NCBI GenBank assembly: GCA_022113835.1
Contig: JAILWY010000026.1
Location: 10,567,001 to 10,631,000 of the forward strand
Origin: Atopsyche davidsoni
Taxonomy: Eukaryota; Arthropoda; Insecta; Trichoptera; Hydrobiosidae
Direction of reading: 5' to 3'
Length of the DNA: 64,000 nt
Below, piece by piece: positions 24,101 through 36,100 of this stretch (position 1 is its first letter; every line of letters starts with the position of its first letter). Position numbers and translations under genes: made by a program. The notes beneath the pieces were generated by a model that worked only from the letters and a program-made list of their open reading frames with translations, was not told the DNA's origin and did not search any database.

Positions 24101-27100
24101 GCACCGCACTTCCGGTGGCTGGTCGCAGTTTGCCGTATTTCAGGTAAGCGTTCCTTCAGGGGGTCGCGGATCGCCCCAGCCGAGATAAAATTCCAAACGT
24201 AAATCCTATTTCCGTGTCGCGAGAAGGCAAAAGGCCGCTGTTTTTCGCGCACTTTCGCGTTCCGGCCGGCCGCTCGGCCCGGGACCGCTCCGAAGACGGG
24301 TCCGAGTGAACCGCGCTCGGTGACGTCACTACCGAGCGCGGTCCACTATTTGCGATCATCATCCTGGCCGTACAATTAAAAGCACTCTGTCAACGTTGAA
24401 GCACACATTATCCAGACCTGATTCAGTTTTAGCATTTGACGGAATTTTTATTATTAATATACTAGAAATGTAGCCCGTTAAAGAATGACGGATTCGATGA
24501 ACGATGCAATAGTGTTTGAACATATGTTTGGCTGGCAATAAGATGAATCTTTCGTAAGCTTGCGTTTTGTACCATCAGTTGGATGAAGGTATGAAGTTCT
24601 GTGATATATTTGGCCTTGAACTTTGAAGCAGAGTGGCCCTGATTCTGCCACTGGACCTGCTAATTTAGCTCCCATTGATGCAAAAGATATACTGTTATTG
24701 TATGATCTTATTTTTCTCTTGAAATTTCCATTATAAATATCCTTTAAATATACTGAGGAAATAGGCCTTGCATGGTAGTTTCACTTTACCTTTGTGACAG
24801 TAATCGTTGAACTTTTCATCTAATGGGTTTTCTGCTTGATAATGTAAAGCATTGCAGAATCGATAGGTCACATTAATTAATCCGAAGACAAACGCAGCGT
24901 TTGCTGTGCATCAGTTTCTTTTTGTCTTGAGGTCGATGCGCGTACTCGAATTTTAAGAAGACGCTGATCACGTTTTCCTTCCAATTCATTGCTTGACATT
25001 TCTGTCACATTTCGTGTCACAAACAACGCATCACTTTTCACTGCACTGTTTTTTATTTGATGCAGTCTTTATCACGTTCAATTGTGCAATTCTTTTTGAA
25101 TTACGTTTTCTGTGCGTAGACGGTGTTATTTTGAGTTATTAATGATGTGATTAATAATTTCTAATGCAATTTCGATAAAAAAAATTGAGATGGCACTTGT
25201 GTCAAACGGACATAAACTGGAAATTTCTAAGAAGCATCAAAATTTGTTTTTTTTGTAAAAGTTCTAAATTTGAAATTCTCGCGGTGAACAACAGAATCAT
25301 ATAATTCGTACATATTGAAACTCGCTAAAGCATATTTTATAGTTTATGAATAAAAATATTATCCTATCGTCTTGAAATTCGGCACATAGCTGCGGAAAAT
25401 TTTACTAAACTTACGTGCAAAAAATCAGCGTTGTATCTTTTAAGATATTCTATAGAGAAGCAAAAAACGAAACATACACACACACACACACAATGGCTAT
25501 TATTACAGTAGATTATTTTGAATTTTGAATATAATAAAATACTCGAGTGATTCTTCCACATGTAAATTTTTAGCGGTTACCGGTTTAAAAAAGAATTCCA
25601 CCGAGTACTCTCTGTACAAAATATTGATTATTTTTATTATTACTAATAATCGACAATTTTTATTATAAACAATATCGCGTTAGTATTTTGTTTCGAAAAC
25701 GGAAACAAACAGATTAGATTTTAAAAAAATCGATAACAAAAGGGTCAGGATGAGCGTATTTATAGTATACCGCCTATACCCGCGACTCGAGCGGACGCTC
25801 TTTTCATCTCTCGGCGGTGCGCCGATTGGCTGAAGTTTGGGAAACATTTTTCATTTCACCTTACTCATCTCGCCAGAAATATAACCAATACGTTTCCGCC
25901 GCTTGTCAAAAGTTTATTTACGACATAGATGCAGTTTCTGACATAAGACTTTTGCTGACGTTGTCGAGGAGCTTTTGATTCGATTCGATAGGTTCTCGTG
26001 TTTTAAACGATTTGGGCATATTTATTTTGTCGCATATTCATTTGAAGCCTACGATTGCACGCATAATCTACTATAATAATAGCCATTGTGTGTTTGTTTG
26101 TATGTATGTTTCGTTTTTCCGTTCTGTATAGAATATCTTAAAAGATACAACGCTGATTTTTTGCACATAAGTTAAGTAAATTTTTCCGCAGCTATGTGCC
26201 GAATTTCAAGACGATAGGATAATATTTTCATTCATAAACTTTAAAATATGCTTTAGCGAATTTCAATATGTACGAATTATATGATTCACTTCTTCGCCGC
26301 GAGATGTCGTTCACCGCGAGAATTTCAAATTTAGAACTTTTACAAAAAAAACAAAAGACGCATCGTTCATCAAATACGTCATTTTGTGACGGGCTACATT
26401 ACTAGTATTATATATCAACTAAAACAGATTCGAGCGAAATGAGGTTTATTGGCCCAGTTGTTATTTTATGGTTTTACAGCAATCCAGGCGCGAAAGGCTG
26501 TAAACTCATAGAAGCGATGGGCGACGTTTGGAACCCAGTTTTCCAACAAAGCTACAAACAAAACCCGATTCCGCGTGACCGTGAGGTTTTAAATGTAACT
26601 TCACTACTTGAGATCGTCGAAAAAGACCACAAGATTCGCATATTTAATGTGAACTAGCACACAATTGAAAAGTATAAAAAGGAAGAAAACCCTTATATTA
26701 GTTTTTTAGATAATCAAAAGAGAAAAGCGGGGGCACTCTTTTCGGGTGCCGGTCGCTCACTACGACGGCGTCCCGAGCGCGGGACAACGCGAGGTATTCG
26801 ATTTAAAAAATCAGGGCAACTGCGACACTGACTTCCGCACACCAAAAGGAACGGTCGATCCATCGCCGATCAATGATTTTATATACTGCATTCATATTCC
26901 GTCCGTAGCTGCTTCTAGTTTTAAAATACTATCTTCTTCAGTATCTTCGATAGCGGCAGGAGTCGCTAGTCGAGAAAATATTCACTTGACAAAAGGGCGC
27001 ACGGGTCGGAGGATGCGCGAGCAAATATCATCTAGATCATATCGGGCGGTGAGCTTTTAAGAAAACTAATACAATACGAAAAATGCAAAAGCATATCGTC

Positions 27101-30100
27101 GAAAATAACAACCGTCGGGCTGAAGCGGCGGTACTGCAGTCGAGTGACGGCCCGACCGTAATCCACAAGTTTGTTTACGTGCCAAATGACACACTACAAG
27201 GCGTCGCGTGCCGAGGAGACGCCTCCGCGCGCACTCGCCTCTCGTTTTCCGAAAGAGAAAATGTGGCGAGCGCGGGAAACCGCGACCCGCGCTCGGGGGA
27301 GCTCGGAGGAGCTCGGAGGAGCTCGGGGGAGCTCGGGGGAGCTCGGAGGACCTCGGGGGAGCTCGGCCGCGCTCGGCCGGGTCCGGCGGCCCTCGGCGGT
27401 CCCCGGTGGCCGCCGATGCACCCGCGTTATCACATCGGCACGCGACGAACGGCGGCAGTCAGCATCCTTCAAAATGACAATCGATATAAACAAAGCGTTG
27501 GGTCCGAGTCTCGCTGACGAGTGACACGCTGCACGGGCACGGGCACGGGCACGGGCACGGGCACGGGCACGGGCACGCTGCACCTCTGGGGGTCAAGGCC
27601 GCCGACAGTCTCCTTGCCGAAAGAGAGCGCCTTCACCGTCTGCGACGAGCCGCGCTGCGAGTCAGACGCTCTGGACGCCGGACACCGCTGCCGAGTGCGC
27701 CCTGGGCCGCGGTGTCGGGGCTCGCGTCACCTCGAGGCCGGCGGCAGTGCTCGACACGGTTGCGCATCATTCCACTCGGGGTTTCAATATTGCACCCAAT
27801 TTTTTGTCACAGAAATGAAAAATAAATATTTCACAAAATAAAATATACATATATATGTGTTTTGAATTTTTCGGGCCCTCGGGGGTGTCAGCGCGCACTC
27901 CGAGTGGCGGGCCAGTCCGAGGCCGCCGGGCCGAGACGCCCGCGGCTCGCGATATCCCTCTCGCGTAGGTGGGTATCTTTTGTAGCGGAATTTTTTTTTT
28001 CTTCATAAATACTAATACAATAGATGTCCAAAAAATGTTTTGTCGGAAAGCGTCTCGAATCCCAGAGATACACGAGAAACGAGTCGAATTGCTTCAACTC
28101 AGTGTTACTTCCGAATCCTTTGATAAAAAAATATTACTTTTTCTTCAAAGAGTGCCCTCTCCCCTTCCGATATGTCACATTCCGTGCAATAATTTTACCA
28201 CATTCGGTCATTTTTACCACACAATTGTGGTGCGCATTCTGTACGCCCGAAAAATATTAACAAAGAAAGCACATTAAGGGTCTAGGTCCCATAATCGAGT
28301 TTTTTTGATCATTTTCTAGTCCATTTTGCGAAAAATCGACTGCATCAATCGAAAATATTTAAATGCAAAAATTTTGATACATCCCTTCTTCCGAACACAA
28401 TATATTTTTATTTCTTATAAATTCACTATTAATATGATAAATATGTGTTTTTCCGATTGAAGTGTAGGAATTTGGAGATTCGTCTGGTACATTTTCCAAG
28501 AATCCTAAACATTAAAAGTCTTTTTTTCAATTGGAATTAAAAGGTAAAATATAAACTGTGTGCGTCTTATTAATTTAAAAATTAAAAAAAAAAAGTCTTT
28601 GACAAACTTAGGTTTTGAAAAGTCGCCATTTTATCCAATTTTTCAACATCTTCAAGATTTTATTTTACCCTGAAAATGGACGTTTATTAAATAATAAAAA
28701 ATAGATAAATATAATTTATAGTTTTTTCAATACTCTGTAAAAAAAATCAACTTTCGATATAGAAAAATAAAGTGACAATTAAATTAATTAAATGACACGA
28801 TTTCGCCAGGTAATGGACTCACTCTGGTGTCCGGTTGGACACCGGAGGCAATTAAATGGCTGGGAGCAACTGCCTTAACGAAAACGGCATCGTTTTAATC
28901 GCTCTCGCGAATGGTGAGTGTCTTCTGGTCCACCGGACAGAATCGTCGCCGACGCGAGTGCCCCTGGTCTCGTGTACTTTTCCGGGTTATTTGTAAAGTA
29001 CAAAATGATTTTTAATAGTTTTCGAATAGGAATAATTGCAACTTTTTGAAGATCGCGCCGTCCGCGCGGCCGCGGGTCGCTCTGATACATCTGAGAGTAG
29101 ATGCAGCGTTATTGTTTCCAAAAACTGTCAAAAGAATTAAAATTTAGATTATCGTTCATCAGAACTCTCCTAGGGGGGGAACGGCCCTCGATAGATCGAA
29201 TACGCGTCTTCTCCGGTTTTCGAGAATCGAACCCGCTCGACCTGCTTCACGACCGGATCGGAAGGGTCTCCTCTCGGAGGAAGCCGATCGTCCGTCGGGA
29301 AGGAATCAAAGCGGCGCTATCGCCGCTCTCCGGCCCGCGCGGCACTCGGTGCACGGCGGCGAGGAATTCCCGCGATGTAAACAAACGTTATCGTATTCGC
29401 GGGCGGCGGCCCGCCGGCCGGGCGCGCGAGGGAGACGGCGACCCCGCGAGCGGGACGGCGCTCGACCAGCGGTAAATCCGAAACGCGCGCGAGCGAGACG
29501 GCGCTATGGGATCGGAAGATAACAGCGCGGCACGGCATAACGGCTCGTCTCGGCCGCTACTGGAGAACTCTCGGCAGCGGCGGGCGGCGGGCGGCGGGAG
29601 GCGGCCGAGACGCTCGCGGCCGATCGCGGCAACCGGCAGCCTTCGTCCGGCGTCCGAGTCGGCCGGCGGAATGCGTCGGCCCTCCGTGAGCGAATATTGG
29701 CCGGTCGAAATCGCTCGAGCCGGACCGGCGACGTCCTCGCCCGCGCCCTTCCCCCGTCGCGCGGCAGAACGTCTCGATACTGATCGTCCGGAAGCGCGGG
29801 AACTCGTCCGGGATCAGTGTCGCGGCTTCTACGGGATGGCGGACCGTAGAAGCTGCGGGTTATGAGCGGGCGTCGCGATAAACGTTAAATTGTAAATATT
29901 TAATGAGAATTGGACAAAACGGCATCCACCCGGTATAAATAGGCAGAATTTATTTTATAAATTTTGTGAACTCCGACGACGAGCCGGCGTTTCGGTGAAT
30001 CGTACCGGCGAGGTTTGTCAAATCGCTCACCGCGAAACGACGACTCGCAGCCTGCCGGACTGAAATTTTCCAGAAGGAGCGAAACCGACGAGCGATGTAT

Positions 30101-33100
30101 TTTGAGCCCTGAAAGTTTGCTCGTCACTAATGAAAGTCACAGAGTAAAAATACAATGTTGATATTGTATTTTCTCGCTATGCGGTGTTCCGAGGTTTTAT
30201 CGAGGCGCCTTGAAGAAATCGGATACGAAGTATCCCTGCAGTGTTACATTGGGTCGTTCAATTTATAAAAATAAAAAAAAACATTGCAGATTGAAATAGG
30301 GATAAGTGAAAAATAGTTTTGAGAGGGGAAAGTCGCTCGGGCTCGGCTCGCCCGTCCTTCGGGACTGCGCTTTACTGAACTATTTCCCGTCGGATAATAT
30401 TAATTTATATTTACAAACAATAAACGATCGGCGTTTATTTTCTCTACTGTCTGATTGTATTCGGGTAAACAAATACCTATGCCATCGTTACGATTGGAAC
30501 AGAAGGCACTGCGCTCCTGCGCTCCTGCGCTCCTGCGCTCCTGTGCACCTGGGCGGACGCCGGCGACAGCGCGGGAAGGTTCAGCACACCTCGCCTCGCG
30601 CCTCGGCCGGCGGCGGCCCTTGATAATGAAAGCCGGGCCGTGCCTGCGCCTGCGCCGCGCGGCCTCCCCCGCCGCGGCAGACTGTGACGTCACGCGCTGC
30701 GTCACCGTGACGTCACGCGCGCCGCGGCATTCCGCCGGCCACCGCGCATTGTCAATAGCGAGTGGCGAGTGGCGAGTAGCGAGCGCGGACGATCTCGAGC
30801 GCTCGCGTATCCGACGTAACCTTATTCTGCCCTGCGAGTTATCGCTGCGAATCCGCGACGATGAGTACACCCCCCGATCGATCGCCGCCTGCCGATTGTG
30901 CGGATACGCGACCCGCGGAATCTCCTCGACGGCCGAAACTTTTATTGCTATCGAATCGAAGCCGCCATGCCTCCTTTCGATTTTATCTCCGAGCGTCACA
31001 CGGGGTAGACGACAAAAATTACCGTTTTTTGCTCGAGCTCGATAGGAAAATGCTCACCGAAAACCAAAAAATAACGTACCTATTTCGGTTTTCATTCGAT
31101 ATTTGAGAGTTAGCCGACATTTGAGAGTTAGCCGACTGCTGATATTTTTTACTGAAATTTTATGAAAAAAAATAATAACGCAGACGGAACGCAATCTAAA
31201 TAAGCATAATTCGTGTTCGATCGTTTGACGATGCATTCAAAATTACCAAAACAATAAAATATTTAAATAGCTCGAGTGACGCGTAAACGATGGTCCCCGT
31301 CGTTGTCGACGGCGTCACGGCGGGCGAGAAGATCGAGTCGGGAATTGACTACCAAATGATAAAATAAAAGTCATGTACGAGAATGAAATCTTCATGCGTA
31401 AAAATTTATCACAAATGCGAACATTTTGACTCAGGAACATTCCGAGCATCGAGATTATCCTCTAAAGAATTGTGAAATGCGTAGCGATTTTGCAAGGGAG
31501 AAATCTCGGCCCGACGGTTTGCGCACGAGCGGTCGCAGGTGATGACCGAGGAGCGAGCGCCGAGAAGGCAGCGGTCATCGGCAGTGGTCGTCGGCAAGTT
31601 CATTCGATTTCGCTTCTACGTCAAATTTGCAGTTAAGCGTGGAACCAAACTAAAAAGCGACGATCGAAAAGCGCACTTATTTTCCTGAGAAAACTGAGAC
31701 ACAAAATAAAACAAAAAATTCTAAAACTTAAAAAAATAATATAACGATAAACCGGGGAAAAAATCCAACAGTGCTTCGATTATTGAATGGAAACAGTTCA
31801 GTTTGCGCTTCTTCAGTCTACCTCCGGTGAAGAGCGAGCTTATTTTACTAACACGATTATGGCTAAAATCATTAGACCGGCTCCAGTACTTTCTATAAAA
31901 CTTTCGTAAAGAACGACTAATACTGAACAAACGCAAGGTCTCCACCTATTTCAAACTCCCAATAACACTGAATATTTAAGCATATCCATCCTTCCGTCTC
32001 GGGAGTATGTTTCAATTTACATCGAACAGTAATTTACCAGTTTGAAATCTGGCACACTCTGTTTGATTGTTACCTTACTAGTAAAATAAAGCGGGCTATT
32101 ATTCACGATTTTATAATTTATTGGTGGTGTGCAGTATAAGCAAATTCAAGCTCGTCAGAGCTCGCTGTCGAGCAACATTATACCCAATAAAGAAGTAGGT
32201 TTCTTACGAGTAAAATATAATAAAACGTAAATATATTTTGATGTTCTTTAACAATTATAAAAAATGTTTTGAGACACGGCGTTTTATCGTTCGATTGTTG
32301 AACATGCCTGAATTGTGTTATTTTAATTATTTACGAATGTAAATAAAATAATTATAATCCATTTCGTGACAATCGAGGATACGAGTGGGCGAAGAGTCAA
32401 CACTCTCGAGTACGCCAGGGGCGAGCGGATAGTAAAGTAGGCGCCGGTTCGACAACCGCAACACCTCCGCTGCACCGACGAGCCCTCGGCCCTCGGCGGG
32501 GAGACGCCGGCAGGTGAGACGCCGGCAGGTGAGGCGCCGGCCCGGCCCTCCGGCCCTCCGCGCTGATCGATGCGGCAGCCCGCGCCGACGCGCCCCCCCG
32601 GCTTCTCGGCCCCCGGCCCCCGTGTTTACATCGCGGCCGATCGGTACCGCAGGGGTGCAGGGGTACAGGGGTACAGGGGTACAGGGGTGCCGCCCGCCTC
32701 CCGGACTTCTCGCACGACACGCCGAATTACATCCGAGCTCAACGGAGCCTTCCCGTAGGACGGCTCGACACCTTTGTCATTTTATCAATCGATATGCGGC
32801 GGGCCCGCGTTCTCAATGACGCAAGAGAGACTGAGAAATTAGGGGATGTCATTTTACCGCTCAATTGAGAGTCGCGGTAGAATAAAAAAAAAATACACAC
32901 TGGCTCTCAAACCGATGCGCGCAGCCGAGACGCCCATATCTGTTCCAAAGTAATTTGTTAAAAAAAGTTGGGGTTATTCTAAAAATATTTAATATTTATA
33001 TAAGGAATACATGACGAAGTTTGGGTATTTTTGATAACTAGAAATCGGGTGATGAACAACTATGCTCGTTTCTGTTGACCGTTATTTCTGCGGAATTAAT

Positions 33101-36100
33101 AGTACATACATATTTAGTACACAAACATTAAATTTCCCCGTCAAGTTATTTTCGTACTCTGAATTTTAAATTATCAAAACATACGAAGGGCTCGCCGCTT
33201 CCTCGGTCTACTCGCGAGTCAAAATACTAACAATCGTAACATAATAATTATCTAAATTGTATTTGATCGATTATATTTAAAAGGAATTAGCAAGCACGCT
33301 GCAGTTAATGAAGAACGATATGGTAACAAGTGTGAACCCACTCGCACACCGCGCGCGGGACACACCCCCGACGACTACCGTATACGAGTACAGATCGGCG
33401 CGGCCGCGGGCGGCGCGAGATGACGGCGCCGAAAGGGAACCGGCACGATCTGACGTTCAAAACCGGTCGGCATGCGCGGCCCCGCACCGTGCCCGCGCCG
33501 TGCCCGCGCCGTGCCCGCGCCGTGCCCGCGCCGTGCCCGCGCCGTGCCCGCGCCGTGCCCGCGCCCGCCGACGTTGCGCGAGTGGCGTGCGCTCCTGTGG
33601 CACTTCGCATTTTTAACTAGAACTTCTATTTCCGCGCATATTTTATCCGGGACCACATTTTGTATTATTGTTTAGACTGAATGGGCACGATGATTTATTT
33701 TTATACCGCAAAAATAACACGACCGATAAATTTTCGAAAACATATTTATACGGATTAAAGTTTTGAATAACGCAATGCGATTTTGTCGCAATCGACGTGA
33801 TATAATAATATTTTTTGTTCGCGCTTGTGAAGACGTTAGCTCAATCGGCAAACCAAAATTACATGTAAATGTAAATGATATTTGTTATGATAAAAAGCTA
33901 AAATCGTTCAAAATGTCCTTTTAATTTTAAAAAATAGCTGTATTTTAAAAAATTGATCGGATGTTTAACCAAGAAAGTTGTTTTTGAATGATTTTTCAAA
34001 GAAATATTGATCTGTTTTGTATTCGATATTTTGATTTTTTCTTATTATTGAATAGTGCGATCGTTTTTGCAATTGACGTTATCGCAAAAATAGAAAATAT
34101 TAAAAAACATATTTTTAAAAACATTTTATCATTACAAATAGAGCTGGATAATTAAAAAAGTAATTTAAAGTAATTTTTTGATTACGTTTAAAATAATAAC
34201 AGCTATTTGAAAAATTGTAACTAAATTTTTTAAATCCAACAACATTATTGTTACCGAAATATCCTACATTTGATACGAAACCGAACCACTCGCGCCGAGA
34301 TTAGATACATAAAATTTAATCGCAAGAATGAAAATATTTAAACTCACCTCTACTCGCAAGTTAGTACATTAATGAATTTGAGTCGCTCAGGACCTTGAAT
34401 TATGTGACAGATTGTGTGTTTGTAATTAAAATGTTCATTTACCTCGATGACAATAAGGCTACGGTTAATCGATTTAATATTTCTCTTTAAATTTGTATAT
34501 AAGTTTCCGCACCTGTCACTCTTGCTTTCTTTTATATTTTTGCGATGTTACATATTAAAAAAAACTCATCCATTGAACCCCCCCCCCTCTCCCCCATTTT
34601 TACAAACCTAGGATTTTAAAATTTAATTTCAAAGCACAGTTGTACTTTTGAAAAAAAGTTGCAAGAATGATGTGTGCATTGATTCCACAAATATACAGGC
34701 ACAATAGTATCAATACTTCTATACATTTATTTAAATCGTCTATATTGTAAACAGCAACCTATAATTTATTGTAATTACTACAGCTGTTCTGTCTCCGGCA
34801 TTCACATTATTGTGTACCCAGTAATCAAACAAATCTTAAAAGGATTTCCTTTAAAGATTTTCCATGCTATAAAACTGATGGAAACCTGAAGTTTTTTTAT
34901 AATTAAATAAAAAATCCACCTGGGACACCACCGGCGAGCAATTATACCGTTTTGAAACGGTCGAGTTGGATATTTTTCTATGATGACTTTGGATATGAGC
35001 TGATCGCACATCCCACAGAGTCCGGCTACTGTTGGCTTGCTAGAATACAATTCTGTTGATGGATTTTATTTTTCATGTGAATTAAATAAATACTGTCGCT
35101 GTAAGTCTCTGCTTCCGTCGAATGGTTATAAAATATTAATTATATTCCGTTTCAAGGGGAAAGAAATCCTCCAATAACTAATACATGTTTTCTGATATAC
35201 CTTAAATCACGGAGACGCTACAAGTCGAGTCTTATCCGGTCATCCGCCAACCGCAAGACGCGGGGAGGCAATAATTGAATTGTGATTATTTCTTACCAAA
35301 TTAAAAAAAACCTATAAATTTGTGTGGTCCAAGTCTTTGGCGCGTATGGCTACATTGTTAATATAGTCCAAAAATATAAAAGTTTTACATATTGTATAGG
35401 ATTATGGCCGCAGAGACCCTTAAACTTGCTATTATTGGAGGCCACGAGAACAAAAAACGTACTCACCCTTATTTATCAGAAAACACTGATATTATTGCTA
35501 TACCAGTTTAACCAATTTCTGGGTACAAAATTGAATCAATGTCTATAAATGACTACGTGCCGTTTGTAAATAAAAACGTGATTTCAAGTTGTACTACATA
35601 ATATATTTGTACGTAGATTCATATTGTTGACATTCTGGGTATTGGATGAACCTCTACTGATTAACAATCTACTCAGGCAAATTAAAAAAAAAAAAAAAAA
35701 ACAATATCGACCTATATTTTTTCGGCCATGTAAGAATTGTAAAACTTTTTTTTCTATTGCCATTAAATTGTGACAACGTTACATGTATCAAGCGATCAAC
35801 AAATTGAAAAATGGTGTAGCCATATACAAGTGAATATCGGCGAAATTTCACAAAAACTACAGGTTATGGCTACACCATTGTTCAATTTGTTGAACGAGAC
35901 GTCAATCTGTCGCTACGTGTGTGGAACGCTTAAGTATAAGCATAGATTGAAATGATACTACGCTAACCGGAAACACGAAAAAATTTACCTCAGAATAGTG
36001 ACGACCGCAGATTGACAAGACGTGCTCCACCCCTTCGATCAGAGAGCACCGCCAAGGGCAGAGAATACCGGGGCGGGTCGTCCGCATCGGAAGACGACTC

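Larger units (their letters stand above)
24462..26405. mobile_element. Two inverted Helitron units forming a foldback
   Basis: Both outer edges read ACGGGCTACATT.CTAG followed by T when read outward, which is the CTRR-T form of a Helitron 3' end. The right unit (26064-26405) is an inverted copy of left segments 25249-25516 and 24462-24515. The left unit also has about 730 bp (24516-25248) that the right lacks, and this carries Rep protein remnants on the minus strand. The simplest reading is two Helitron copies of one family lying tail-out in opposite directions, one of them internally deleted. About 550 bp of other DNA sits between them. It lies in Med13 intron 2. Confidence 0.75.

Noticed and set aside
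29506..31045. Long open frames in GC-rich parts of Med13 intron 2 (also 37193-37852, 42017-42978, 33305-33675)
   Set aside because: They overlap antisense frames of similar length, are low-complexity Arg/Ala/Pro/Gly, contain minisatellites and show no domain. High GC simply removes stop codons.
34802..35050. 82-codon minus frame with CGMCDQLIS
   Set aside because: It looked briefly like a transposase DNA-binding piece, but I could not place it in any family and the flanks show no element ends.
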